The notes: a model not told the origin generated them from the sequence alone. A DNA stretch of 33,805 nucleotides from Plantactinospora alkalitolerans (GCF_015690345.1 NZ_JADPUN010000331.1:1-33805); one strand, 5' to 3'; counted from the stretch's first letter, positions 15,695 to 23,855 are shown. Numbers and translations: made by a program.

Positions 15695-15775
15695 GTTCGT
15701 AGTGTGGTGGTGCACGCAGGACTTGAACCCGCCGTAACGGAAGGTCCTACCGTCGGGGATGTGATCGGGAACGGC

Positions 15776-16606
15776 GTGGCCGGCAGCGGCGACAGCGGGC
15801 GTCAACAGGGCACCGGTGGCAGTGCGGGTCGCCGGAGTACCGGTGACGGCGGGCGTCGGTGGAGCATCGGCGAGCTGGCGCGGGCGAGCGGGATGACTGT
15901 ACGCGCCCTGCGGCACTACGACGAGATCGGCCTGCTGAGCGCGGGTGAGCGCACCGGGTCGGGACACCGGCGCTACACCGAGGACGATCTGCGGCGGCTG
16001 TACCGGGTGCGGTCGCTGCGGTCACTCGGGCTGTCCCTGGAGGAGATCGCCGGCGTACTCGCGGAGCCCGCGGGTGACCTGGCCGCGATGCGTGTCCTGT
16101 TGACCGCCCAGTTGCGAGGGCTGGAGGCGCGAGCCGTCCAGCTCCAGCAGCTCACCCGGCAGCTTCGTGGGTTGCTGGCGCGGATCGACAGTGCGTCGAT
16201 GCCCGATCCAGACCAGTTCATGACGACCTTGGAGATGATCTCTGTGTTCGAGACGTACTTCACGCCGGAACAGCGGGAGCAGTTGGCCCAGCGCAGGACC
16301 GAACTCGGCGGTACGGCGATCGAGGCGGCCAGGACCGAATGGGCCGGACTCGTCGAGGAACTGCTGTGCCACGTACGGGACGAGACGCCGGTCGACGACC
16401 CACGGGTACGGGACCTCGTCGCGCGCTGGGACACGCTGGGAAACCGGTTCCACGTCGACGGCCAGGGCGGCGAGCGGACGAAGACGGCGGCGCGACGGAT
16501 GTGGGACGACAACAGCGAAGAGATCGGCCCCAGCCTGCCCTGGCCGGCCGACCGGATGCGGAACCTGCTCGCCTACCTGGAACGCGTCCGACAACAGCTC
16601 GGATGA
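15776..16606 (+). CDS. MerR-family regulator with TipAS-like C-terminal domain
   Basis: 276 residues from GTG 15776. After a low-complexity Gly/Ser/Arg N-terminus (about 1-26) comes the MerR winged helix (RWSIGELARASGMTVRALRH, HRRYTEDDLRRLYRVRSLRS), a coiled-coil dimer helix (about 95-140) and a C-terminal domain resembling TipAS/PF07739 (YFTPEQREQLAQRRTELG, RTEWAGLVEELL, RVRDLVARWDTL), which binds thiopeptides in Streptomyces TipAL. GTG 15761 is an equally possible start. The actual ligand is unknown. No partner gene is adjacent; the next gene is convergent. Confidence 0.85.
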   Translation: MAGSGDSGRQQGTGGSAGRRSTGDGGRRWSIGELARASGMTVRALRHYDEIGLLSAGERTGSGHRRYTEDDLRRLYRVRSLRSLGLSLEEIAGVLAEPAGDLAAMRVLLTAQLRGLEARAVQLQQLTRQLRGLLARIDSASMPDPDQFMTTLEMISVFETYFTPEQREQLAQRRTELGGTAIEAARTEWAGLVEELLCHVRDETPVDDPRVRDLVARWDTLGNRFHVDGQGGERTKTAARRMWDDNSEEIGPSLPWPADRMRNLLAYLERVRQQLG

Positions 16607-16625
16607 TGGACAGCTCGGATGATCG
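16594..16625. repeat. 16-bp tandem duplication over the merR stop codon
   Basis: ACAGCTCGGATGATGG (16594-16609) is followed directly by a near copy ending ATCG (16610-16625). The stop codon TGA at 16604-16606 lies inside the first copy. Confidence 0.85.
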
Positions 16626-16650
16626 ACCGGCGCCCCGCCCGGTGGCCGGA

Positions 16651-17688
16651 TCAGCTCAGTAGGGCGGAGAGGGCCAGATCGACGTCGTACTCGGTGGAGT
16701 AGAGGTGGAACGAGGCACGGACCCGACCGGCGCGGACCGCAGCCCGGACCCCGGCGGACGCCAGTTTCTCCGCCGCCCCGGGTACGTCGACCGTGACGAT
16801 CGCGCTGTTCGAGGGCGGCTGGCCGAGGCCGGTCAGGAACCGGTTGGCCAGCCCGACGTTGTGGTCCCGGATCGCCGGTGTTCCGATCTCGGCGAGCAGT
16901 TCCATGGCCGGGGCCGCTCCGACGAAGCAGAACCAGGCGGGGGAGATGTCGAACCGGCGCGCGTCGCCGGCCAGGCGAAGCGGTGGACCGTAGTACGACG
17001 AGTGCGGGTCCTCGCCCGCGTACCAGTTCGCGGCCAGCGGGGTGATCCGGTCCCGGATCCGGGGACTGAGATAGCCGAACGCCGCTCCGCGCGGAGCCAT
17101 CAGCCACTTGTACGCCCCCACCGCCACCACATCGGCCCGGCTCGCGTCGAACGGTAGCCAGCCGCAGGCCTGGGTGGCGTCGACCACCACCAGCGCGTCG
17201 TGCGCCCCGGCGGCGGCGAGTACGTCGTCGTACCGGGCGACGGTGCCGTCGGCGGACTGCACCAGGCTGAACGCCACCAGGTCGGTGTCGGCGTCGACCG
17301 AGTCGGCGAGCCGGTCGAGTGGCACCGTGCGGACCCGTACCCCACGGTCGGCGTGCACCTGCCAGGGGAAGAGGTTGGAGGTGAACTCGACCTCGGGTAC
17401 GACCACGGTGCTGCCGGCCGGCAACGCCGCACCGACCGGGGCGAGCAGTTGGGACACGGTCGCGCCGACGGTGACGTCCGAGACCGGTACGCCGACCAGG
17501 CCGGCGAAGGCGGCCCGGGACCGTACGGTCGACTCGTCCCATCCCTCCCAGGACGTACGGCCGAGCCGCCAGTCGGCCAGCGCCGCCTGCAACGCCGACC
17601 ACGCGGGTTCGGGCGGCAGCCCGTAGCTGGCCGTGTTCAGCCAGCCCGGCTCGGGCTGCCACAACTCCTGCGCCTTGACGAGATCCAC
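16651..17688 (-). CDS. Aminotransferase class V family PLP enzyme
   Basis: 345 residues, fold type I. The PLP lysine is K194 in GAYKWLMAPRG and the pyridine-binding Asp is D170 in VVVDATQACGW; TSNLFPWQ and a conserved C-terminal Arg-rich end complete the fold. The group includes cysteine desulfurases, isopenicillin N epimerase-like and kynureninase-like enzymes; no catalytic cysteine loop is visible, so a desulfurase is unlikely. The substrate is unknown. GTG 17688 is preceded by TAGGCT and six bases, a leaderless arrangement. Convergent with merR. Confidence 0.88.
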   Translation of the reverse strand: MDLVKAQELWQPEPGWLNTASYGLPPEPAWSALQAALADWRLGRTSWEGWDESTVRSRAAFAGLVGVPVSDVTVGATVSQLLAPVGAALPAGSTVVVPEVEFTSNLFPWQVHADRGVRVRTVPLDRLADSVDADTDLVAFSLVQSADGTVARYDDVLAAAGAHDALVVVDATQACGWLPFDASRADVVAVGAYKWLMAPRGAAFGYLSPRIRDRITPLAANWYAGEDPHSSYYGPPLRLAGDARRFDISPAWFCFVGAAPAMELLAEIGTPAIRDHNVGLANRFLTGLGQPPSNSAIVTVDVPGAAEKLASAGVRAAVRAGRVRASFHLYSTEYDVDLALSALLS

Positions 17689-17694
17689 GCGACC

Positions 17695-17700
17695 AGCCTA
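17695..17700 (-). promoter_or_regulatory. -10 box of leaderless promoter, aminotransferase gene
   Basis: On the minus strand TAGGCT is followed by GGTCGC and the GTG start, the same spacing and near-identical bases as in front of the phosphatase gene at 3380. Confidence 0.5.
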
Positions 17701-17714
17701 GCCAGCGGCCTCCA

Positions 17715-18389
17715 TCAACCCTGTCGGCCAAGGGCGCCGTGCAGGAACAGGTCGACCAGTTCCTCGACGGCGACCTGCGGCTGCCCCTGGGCCGGTGGTC
17801 TGCCCCGTCCGAAGAGGAAGCTCAGGAAGATGTCCGCCAGCCGGTCGGGCGGCAGCCGTAGCGTGGCCCGCTCCGGCTCGAACAGCTCGGCGATCGCCTC
17901 CCGGGTCTCGGCCTGCGCCGCGTCCCGGCCGGCCGATCGGCCCTGCCCAGCAGAGTCGTCCCGCTCAGCAGAGCCGTCCCGTGCGGCGTCGGCAGCGGTG
18001 TGTTCGCCGGGCGGCGGCCTCCGCGACTGGTAGCCCGTCGCGTGCAGCGCGCCGAGCACGGTACCCATCCGGTTCAGGTGCCCGGAGAGGGCCTCGGCGG
18101 CCTCCACCAACCTGTCCGCCAACGGCTGCTCCATCGAGACGGACCGGACCTCCCGCAGGACCGCTGTCGGGTCCAGCGCCCGCATGATGCAGGCGGTCAG
18201 CAGTTCCTCCTTGTCGGCGAAGACCCGGAAGATGGTCGCCTCCCCGATCCCTGCCGCTCGGGCGATCTGTTGCGTCGTCACCGCGCTGCCGAACTCGGCC
18301 ACCAGCGGTAGCGCCGTCTGCAGCACCATTTCTCGTCGTTGTTCCGGGGTCATTCCCGGCGCACGTCGCCGGGTTGCTGGTGTCGTCAT
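17715..18389 (-). CDS. TetR-family transcriptional regulator
   Basis: 224 residues from ATG 18389. The N-terminal helix-turn-helix is typical (REMVLQTALPLVAEFGSAVT, TQQIARAAGIGEATIFRVFA, DKEELL). The C-terminal ligand domain carries a low-complexity insert of Asp/Ser/Gly/Arg (about 135-160) before a final helical block. The ligand is unknown. A TTG at 18398 is an alternative start. TAGTTT lies 7 nt before the ATG and a perfect 22-bp palindrome sits directly upstream, so the gene very probably represses itself. No divergent efflux gene or enzyme is next to it, so the target may be its own operon or lie elsewhere. Confidence 0.9.
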   Translation of the reverse strand: MTTPATRRRAPGMTPEQRREMVLQTALPLVAEFGSAVTTQQIARAAGIGEATIFRVFADKEELLTACIMRALDPTAVLREVRSVSMEQPLADRLVEAAEALSGHLNRMGTVLGALHATGYQSRRPPPGEHTAADAARDGSAERDDSAGQGRSAGRDAAQAETREAIAELFEPERATLRLPPDRLADIFLSFLFGRGRPPAQGQPQVAVEELVDLFLHGALGRQG

Positions 18390-18396
18390 GCCATCC

Positions 18397-18423
18397 AAAC
18401 TACGGAGTGAGTACTCACTCCGT
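18397..18423 (-). promoter_or_regulatory. Autoregulatory promoter/operator of the TetR gene
   Basis: A perfect 22-bp palindrome, half-site ACGGAGTGAGT, covers 18402-18423. It overlaps by one base the -10 box TAGTTT (18397-18402 on the minus strand) and fills the spacer and -35 area. TetR proteins commonly bind such GAGTGAGTACTCACTC-type sites, so self-repression by blocking polymerase is expected. Confidence 0.75.
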
Positions 18424-18494
18424 CAACCACAATTCCTTTCCGTCCACCCATCGGGTGCGCCTTCGCGGGCTGCCGGCCATGGTGGCGTTAACGG

Positions 18495-18546
18495 CGATAC
18501 GTCCTACAGGTAGCGGTGTTTCGTATCGGGTGTTAGCCTCGCTAAC
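18495..18546 (+). promoter_or_regulatory. Promoter/operator of the second TetR gene
   Basis: GTTAGC-CTC-GCTAAC (18532-18546) is a perfect inverted repeat ending directly at the GTG start. It contains TAGCCT (18534-18539), a -10 box 7 nt before the start, so the transcript is probably leaderless. A wider inverted repeat CGATACG/CGTATCG (18495-18501, 18522-18528) lies just upstream. Either could be a repressor site. Confidence 0.5.
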
Positions 18547-19242
18547 GTGGATACGAGAACGCGGATACTGCACGCGGCGGCGGACCTGCTCGCCCGCTCG
18601 CCCGAGGCCGACGTCTCGACCCGGGCGGTGTGCGAGGCCGCCGGCGTCGGCGCCCCGGTGCTCTACCGCCAGTTCGGCGACAAGGAGGGCCTGCTCTCAG
18701 CCGTCGTGGACTTCGGCTTCGAGCAGTACCTGGCGGGCAAGCGCGCCGCGAAGCCGTCGAACGACCCGGTACGGGACCTACGGGACGGCTGGAACAACCA
18801 CGTCGCGTTCGCGCTGGAGAACCCGAACTTCTACCGGCTGATGTACTCGCCGGGGCTCTCGGCCCCACCCGGCGCCGCAGCGGAGGCGCACGGCCTGCTG
18901 CTGGCGGTCCTCGAACGCTGCGCGGCGGCCGGTCGACTGCGGGTCAGCCCGGAACTGGCCGCCCAGATGGTGATGCCCGCCAACGCCGGAGTCGCGTTGC
19001 TGCTCATCACCCGCCCCGCCATCTACTCCGACGCCGCCGAGGTCTCCGCCCGGGTCCGGGAGGCGATCGTCACCGCAGTCACCACTCCGGACGAGCCTCC
19101 CCGTACGCCGCGCCCGGACGGCGAGGTGAGCGTCCTCGCCGCCAGCCTCGGTGCCGTCCTGCGAGCCGCACCGGCGAGCCCACTCTCCGGAACGGAGACC
19201 GCGCTGCTGCTGGAGTGGCTGGCCCGGTTGGCCGACGCCTGA
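18547..19242 (+). CDS. TetR-family transcriptional regulator
   Basis: 231 residues. HTH: TRILHAAADLLARSPEADVS, TRAVCEAAGVGAPVLYRQFG, DKEGLL. The C-terminal domain (about 60-231, GWNNHVAFALENPNFYRLMY) resembles TetR proteins with the TetR_C_33-like fold that often sit beside SDR genes. It starts at GTG 18547. The SDR gene follows after 98 nt with a repeat in between, and is its likely target. It is divergent from the other TetR gene. Confidence 0.9.
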   Translation: MDTRTRILHAAADLLARSPEADVSTRAVCEAAGVGAPVLYRQFGDKEGLLSAVVDFGFEQYLAGKRAAKPSNDPVRDLRDGWNNHVAFALENPNFYRLMYSPGLSAPPGAAAEAHGLLLAVLERCAAAGRLRVSPELAAQMVMPANAGVALLLITRPAIYSDAAEVSARVREAIVTAVTTPDEPPRTPRPDGEVSVLAASLGAVLRAAPASPLSGTETALLLEWLARLADA

Positions 19243-19246
19243 AGCG

Positions 19247-19298
19247 AAGGAAGGGCCCCTTCTTATCGCTTTCTGTAGAACAAGGGCCCCTTCTTAAC
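19247..19298 (+). repeat. 52-bp dispersed palindromic repeat, copy 1
   Basis: The copy begins AAGGAAGGGCCCCTTCTTAT and its second half again contains AAGGGCCCCTTCTTA, with TTCTGTAGAA between. It starts 4 nt after the stop of the second TetR gene. A second copy with 47 of 52 identical bases lies at 25384-25435 in the opposite orientation. Each half can fold into a GGGCCC-centred hairpin followed by a T-rich run, so it may act as a terminator between TetR and SDR. Confidence 0.85.
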
Positions 19299-19340
19299 CA
19301 CCCAGCCCAACTGCCCTCATCGCCTTCGAGGAGAAACAAG

Positions 19341-20090
19341 ATGTCTGTCCACGCCGCCCCGACCATCCGGACCGCCGTCGTGACCGGAGGCTCGCGCGGC
19401 ATCGGCCGCCGGGTCGCCACCCGACTGGCCGCCGACGGCTACGCCGTCGTCATCAACTACGTCAGCAACTCCGCCGAGGCCGAGGCGGCCGTGCGGGAGG
19501 TCGAGGCCGCTGGCGGCCAGGCGATCGCGGTACGCGCCGACGTCGCCGACGAGAATGCGATAAGCGCTCTCTTCGACACCGCCGAGCAGACGTACGGCGG
19601 TGTCGACGTGGTCGTGAACGCGGCCGGCCGGATGCCCCTCGCGCCGCTGGCCGACCTCGACCTCGACGTCCTGGATGCCCTGTACCGGACCAACATCCGG
19701 GGCACCTTCGTCGTCGACCAGCAGGCGGTACGGCGACTGCGTCCCGGCGGCGCCATCGTCAACCTCTCCTCCTCGGTCATCGGGCTCGCCTTTCCCGGCT
19801 ACAGCGCCTATGCGGCCACGAAGGGCGCGGTGGAGGCGATGACGCTGGTGCTGGCCCGGGAGTTGCGGGGCCGCGACGTCACGGTGAACGTGGTCGCACC
19901 GGGGCCGACCGCCACCGACCTGTTCCTCCAGGCCAACGACGAGGAGCGGGTCGCGCGGCTGGCGGCGCAACCGCCGTTGGAGCGGCTGGGCACCCCGAAC
20001 GACATCGCGGAGGTGGTCGCCTTCCTCGCCGGTCCGGCCGGCCACTGGGTCAACGGCCAGGTGCTGCGGGCCAACGGCGGAATCATCTGA
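19341..20090 (+). CDS. Short-chain dehydrogenase/reductase
   Basis: 249 residues, classical SDR length. Cofactor motif TGGSRGIG (15-22), NAAG (93-96), catalytic S144 in NLSSS, Y157-x3-K161, and the C-terminal GPAGHWVNGQVLRANGG. An Arg after the glycine motif and NYVSNS at the end of beta 2 favour NADP(H). It reduces or oxidises a ketone/alcohol; the substrate is unknown. ATG 19341 has GAGGAG 7 nt upstream. Probably regulated by the TetR encoded just before it. Confidence 0.93.
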   Translation: MSVHAAPTIRTAVVTGGSRGIGRRVATRLAADGYAVVINYVSNSAEAEAAVREVEAAGGQAIAVRADVADENAISALFDTAEQTYGGVDVVVNAAGRMPLAPLADLDLDVLDALYRTNIRGTFVVDQQAVRRLRPGGAIVNLSSSVIGLAFPGYSAYAATKGAVEAMTLVLARELRGRDVTVNVVAPGPTATDLFLQANDEERVARLAAQPPLERLGTPNDIAEVVAFLAGPAGHWVNGQVLRANGGII

Positions 20091-20168
20091 CCGCGTGCGG
20101 TGGGAAGCAGTCGACCGGGAGGCGTCCGTCGGGAGGCGGTGACCGGCCATCGGCGGGCCCCGCACGGG

Positions 20169-20774
20169 TCAGGGGCGGATCTGCCAGGCATTCACGGCCA
20201 GCCGGCCGGTGTTGCCGAGGTCGATCACGGTCCGTGGCGCGACGATCTGCGGCGGTTCCCCCGCTGCCGGGGCGATCTCCAGGTACTTACCCCTGGTGGC
20301 GGGCACGGTCGAATCCGTCACCGTGTTGCGCCACAGGATTCGCGCCATCACCTGCTCGCCGGGCCGCAGCGTCACCGGCCGGGGTGGTCCGTCATAGCTG
20401 TCCGGCGCGCTGACCGGAGCGGAACCGTTGCCGACCGTGATGTCGAGTGGCTGCCGGTCCTCGTCCAGCACCCGCACCACCGGAAAGCCGTTCGCGGTGT
20501 AGTCGCGGGTGCCGCAGTTGGTGAGGACGATGCCGATCGCCCGAAGCCCCATGGCGCCGTCCACCGGGCCTGCGGTGATCGCGACTCCCGATTCCGGACA
20601 GGCGGCAGCCGTGCTGCTCGGCGACGGCGTGGGTGGGGGTGGAACCGGTGCGGGACCGGTACAGCCGACGAGCAGTGCGATCCCACCGAGCAGCGGGCCG
20701 AACCGGCGGATCGTTCTCGCCGGAGCACACCGGACGCCGTGGACCTCCGTGGGCAGAGCGGATCTTGGATTCAC
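20169..20774 (-). CDS. DUF4232 domain lipoprotein
   Basis: 201 residues. The lipobox LLVGC puts the lipid-anchored cysteine at C38, followed by a Pro/Ser-rich linker and a DUF4232-like beta domain (about 58-165; AAACPESGVAITAG, ECNOT-like Cys pair in LTNCGTRDYTANGFPVVRVL, VTLRPGEQVMARILWRN). Such actinobacterial lipoproteins are extracellular and of unknown function. GTG 20774 overlaps the stop of the upstream gene (GTGA), so the two are translationally coupled; the start gives an unusually long n-region of about 25 residues. Confidence 0.82.
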   Translation of the reverse strand: MNPRSALPTEVHGVRCAPARTIRRFGPLLGGIALLVGCTGPAPVPPPPTPSPSSTAAACPESGVAITAGPVDGAMGLRAIGIVLTNCGTRDYTANGFPVVRVLDEDRQPLDITVGNGSAPVSAPDSYDGPPRPVTLRPGEQVMARILWRNTVTDSTVPATRGKYLEIAPAAGEPPQIVAPRTVIDLGNTGRLAVNAWQIRP

Positions 20775-21682
20775 CCGGCCCAGGATTCCAGCACGACCGG
20801 GGGAACGGCCGACCGGCCCGGCGTGGAGAGGTCGAGCAGGGTCGCGCAGACGGCAATCAGCCGGGCGCGTAGTTCACCGGCACGCTGCGAGAACTCGCGT
20901 TGCCGGGCGACGTACTCGGCCCTGCCCTCCGGTGTCTCGATGGCGACCGCCGGCTGCCCGTACGAGGAGAGGTCGTACGGGGACGCCTGCATGTCGAGCA
21001 GTCGGATGTCCCGGGCGAGTGCGAAGCAGTCGAGCGCCAGGTCTCCGGGAACCGCGGGGCCGAGCTTGCTCGCCCACTTGTGGCAGTCCATCGAGGCGTG
21101 CAGGCAGCCCGGCTGGTCCAGGTCCACCTGAGTTGCCCGGGTGGGTTGAAGGCGGTTGAGACCGACCGCCTCCGGGGTGAAGAACCGGAACGCGTCGAAG
21201 TGCGTACACCGGATCTGGGCGGACTCGACCACGGCGTCGGTGCCCTCCTGCCCGAGTCGCAGCGGAAGGGGGTGCCGGCGCTCACGTTGGCGGTAGACCA
21301 TCGCCCACTCGTGCATTCCGAGGCAGCCGGTGAAGGCCGGGCGGGACGCGATCGCGGTCAACAGCCGATGGATGAAGCGTACCGACTCGGATCTGTCCGC
21401 CAGGTAGGCCGTGACGTCGAGCCGTACGACCCCACCGGCGTCGGTGGCGTACCAACGCCACTGTCCGTGCGGCGCGGCGCCGGCCGCGCCCGGTTCCAGC
21501 CCGGTGCCCGCTCCGGGGTGCCAGCGTCGCAACTGTGCCGGCCTGGTGCCGTAGTAGTCGTAGAGGAAGTCGTCGATAGCGTGCCGTTCCCCCGATGCCT
21601 TCCGGGCCCGGTGTCCCGCGGTGAGGAGGTCGGCGCGTTCCTCGTGGGCCTGGACGAGCCCACGCCAGATCGGCGCGGGCAT
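20771..21682 (-). CDS. Conserved actinobacterial protein (often annotated 3-methyladenine DNA glycosylase)
   Basis: 303 residues from ATG 21682. Characteristic stretches are HAIDDFLYDYYGTRPAQLRR, WHPGAGTGLEPG, IHRLLTAIASRPAFTGCLGM, MHEWAMVYR, HFDAFRFFTPEA and CLHASMDCHKWA. From memory this family carries a 3-methyladenine DNA glycosylase label in actinobacterial genomes, but I see no helix-hairpin-helix or AAG motif, so the function is unproven. GTG 21706 is an alternative start. It is coupled to the downstream lipoprotein gene. Confidence 0.7.
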   Translation of the reverse strand: MPAPIWRGLVQAHEERADLLTAGHRARKASGERHAIDDFLYDYYGTRPAQLRRWHPGAGTGLEPGAAGAAPHGQWRWYATDAGGVVRLDVTAYLADRSESVRFIHRLLTAIASRPAFTGCLGMHEWAMVYRQRERRHPLPLRLGQEGTDAVVESAQIRCTHFDAFRFFTPEAVGLNRLQPTRATQVDLDQPGCLHASMDCHKWASKLGPAVPGDLALDCFALARDIRLLDMQASPYDLSSYGQPAVAIETPEGRAEYVARQREFSQRAGELRARLIAVCATLLDLSTPGRSAVPPVVLESWAG

Positions 21683-21854
21683 GATCGTCGGGGGCAGGCC
21701 GGTCACCGCCGGGCACCCCGGTCGTCCCTCGCCCGCCGGGCACTGAGGTCGGCCGTGTCGGGCACGGCGGTCCGGATGCGGGCGGCGATCACCAATCCAG
21801 GGTACGACCAGCCCTGACCCGCGTCCCGACGGCAGGGTGCCGGCCCAGCCGGGT

Positions 21855-23855
21855 TCAGTGCGGTACGTCCACGCTGACTCCGGCCGAGAAGACCGCGCTG
21901 CGCAGCTCGATCCGGGTCGGCGGGGCCGGTCCAGCCGGGGCGAACACCAGCGGAAGGAGCATGCGTTCACCCGCCGGTACGGGCTCGGCGAACGGATCCT
22001 TGCCGGCGTTGGCAGTCTGGGTGGCCGGTACGTCCGCGCCGACCCAGTCGCCCGTGGGCAGGTACGCCCGTTGCAGGGTGCCGTGCCACTGCTGGCTCCG
22101 ATCGGTCAGGTTGCGTACGCCGACGATCGCCTGACATCCGGCCGGTGCCGGTGGGCAGAGCAACCGGTACACGGTGAACTCGAAGGCGCTCTCCCGCAGG
22201 CTCGTGCCGACCGGGCCGGCGACGGTCTTGCCTACCCACGCCCCGCTCGACGGCTGTCGACCGGTGCTGATCGCGCTCACCTGGCTCGATCCGATCCACG
22301 CGGTGATCGTGGCGAAGGCCACCGCGAGCAGCAGGGCGACCCCGACAGCCAGCCAGGCGGGTGGCTTCGCCCGCCGCCGTCGTGGCCGGTAGGCCGTGGC
22401 CGGATGCGGGCTGGGCCGGGCCCGCCCGACCGCAGGGGACGTCTCTTCGGGGTACTGCGCCTCCGTTGATTCCTCCGGCTCGTCCCCTTCGGTCTGCTGG
22501 GTTTCCGCGGGTACCGGGGTGCGGGGCGGCACCGCCGCCTGGCCGACGTATCGGGCACCGCCCGCGATGCCCACCAGCCCCTGCGCCTCGGCCGGCTCGC
22601 CGGGCCGGGGGACGCGGTCGTGCTCCGCCAGACCACCGTCGTCCGTCAGCCGGTCGTCATCCGCCAGTAGGCCGTCATCCGTCAGCCGGTCGTCGTCCGT
22701 CAGCAGGTCGTCGTCCGTCAGCAGGTCGTCGCTCGTCAGCAGGTCGTCGTCGACCAGTTCGGCACCGTCGCCCTCCGGCCGGAGCCGGCTGTCCGTGGGC
22801 CGCTCCTCCGCGAGCCGCTCCTCCGCCAACTCCCGATTCTCGAAGAGGCCGCCGTCAGCAACCGGTTCGCCGTTCCCGACCAGATCGTTCCCGGCCAGAA
22901 CGCCGTTCTCAGGATGGCCGGTGGCGCGTAGGACTTCGGCCGGCGCTGGGATCTTGGCGTTTCCGCGTACCCGGGCGGTGGCCCTGGCGATGGGATTACC
23001 GGACCGACGGATAACCCGTCCCTGGGCAGCGGCGGCGCGTTCCTCGTCGGCACGCCGCTCCGCCGCTTGCTTCTTCGCGCGTTTCTTCGCGCGTTTCTTC
23101 GCGGCGCGTCTCTCCCCGGCGCCACTGCGACCGGTGGCATTGTCCGGGTCGGTGGCGCCACTCGGGTCGGTGACGCTACTCGAGCCGGTGGCGCCGTCCG
23201 GGCCGGCGGCGTTCACGATGCCGGCCGCCCGTCGACGGCGTAATCGGCGGGACCAGATCAGGCCGGCGGCCCCGGCGAGCAGGATCACCACCACTGCCGC
23301 GACGCCCAGCATCAGGGTGCTGCGCCACCACGGCGGGGATGCGGCGGGCTCGGCCCGTACCGAATTGTCGGTACCGGATCCCCCACCGCCGGCGGCGCCG
23401 GCATTCGCCGGGTCCCAGGTCGCGCTCGCGCAGTCGTACGGCATGTTGCCGTTGGCGACGAAGGCGCAGGCCGGTGCGGTGACGTTCGTCCTGCCGGGCG
23501 GCGGTGTGAGGGTGCTGGTCAGCCGCGCGGCGGTTCGGGCGCCCAACTGCACCTGCCAGACCACCTCCGGGCCGGCCTGGCCGGGCTGCCCACCGGCGGG
23601 AACCACCTGGCCCCCCTGGCTGATCATCGCCGTGGTGGTGCCGGGCGGCAGATCCTGCCGGACGGTCGTCCTGACCATCCCGTCGGTGGCGTTGCGCACC
23701 TGGATCTCGTAGCGTGGCGACGCGCTTCCGGAACTGGTCATCGCGATCGTGATCAGCGGAGCAGCCGCCTGGGCGGGGACGCCGGGTGCGGCGGTGGCCA
23801 ACAGGCAACCCCCGATCACCGCCCCTGCCGTACGTAGTCGGGTCGATGCAGGCAT
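21855..23855 (-). CDS. Two-span membrane protein with acidic hexapeptide repeats
   Basis: 666 residues. A signal peptide (1-30) and an extracellular DUF11-like beta domain (about 33-150) lead to a first helix (about 179-201). A long cytoplasmic loop (202-499) holds a Lys/Arg/Ala stretch (about 249-280), an Ala/Glu-rich segment and an acidic array of DDDLLT-type hexapeptides (369-410). A second helix (about 500-521) is followed by an extracellular C-terminal domain (522-666, VYRLLCPPAPAGCQAIVGVR). No enzyme motif is visible; a link between cell surface and a cytoplasmic partner is possible. ATG 23855 has GGAGGA 8 nt upstream; the frame extends further without a better start. Confidence 0.78.
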   Translation of the reverse strand: MPASTRLRTAGAVIGGCLLATAAPGVPAQAAAPLITIAMTSSGSASPRYEIQVRNATDGMVRTTVRQDLPPGTTTAMISQGGQVVPAGGQPGQAGPEVVWQVQLGARTAARLTSTLTPPPGRTNVTAPACAFVANGNMPYDCASATWDPANAGAAGGGGSGTDNSVRAEPAASPPWWRSTLMLGVAAVVVILLAGAAGLIWSRRLRRRRAAGIVNAAGPDGATGSSSVTDPSGATDPDNATGRSGAGERRAAKKRAKKRAKKQAAERRADEERAAAAQGRVIRRSGNPIARATARVRGNAKIPAPAEVLRATGHPENGVLAGNDLVGNGEPVADGGLFENRELAEERLAEERPTDSRLRPEGDGAELVDDDLLTSDDLLTDDDLLTDDDRLTDDGLLADDDRLTDDGGLAEHDRVPRPGEPAEAQGLVGIAGGARYVGQAAVPPRTPVPAETQQTEGDEPEESTEAQYPEETSPAVGRARPSPHPATAYRPRRRRAKPPAWLAVGVALLLAVAFATITAWIGSSQVSAISTGRQPSSGAWVGKTVAGPVGTSLRESAFEFTVYRLLCPPAPAGCQAIVGVRNLTDRSQQWHGTLQRAYLPTGDWVGADVPATQTANAGKDPFAEPVPAGERMLLPLVFAPAGPAPPTRIELRSAVFSAGVSVDVPH
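22626..22751 (-). repeat. 18-bp coding repeat (acidic hexapeptides)
   Basis: About seven imperfect 18-bp units on the minus strand encode D-D-[DG]-[LR]-L-[TA] hexapeptides. The period is a multiple of three and varied at silent and non-silent positions, so the array looks maintained in frame. Confidence 0.85.

Noticed and set aside
15700-15735. tRNA 3'-end look-alike on the minus strand (GGGTTCAAGTCCTGC then GTGCACCA), possibly a tRNA gene or an attachment-site remnant
   Set aside because: No matching 5' acceptor strand or valid anticodon loop was found about 75 nt upstream, and the bases are read smoothly as protein codons in the minus-strand frame.
15125-15775. Plus-strand frame open from ATG 15125 into merR, which would make a 493-aa regulator
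   Set aside because: The first two thirds do not look like protein and run antisense to a much more protein-like minus-strand gene; MerR homology begins only at about 15850.
20094-20166. CGTGCGG/CCGCACG pairing between the SDR and DUF4232 genes as a shared terminator
   Set aside because: The loop is about 58 nt and no better inner stem was found; the convergent pair may use an unseen signal.
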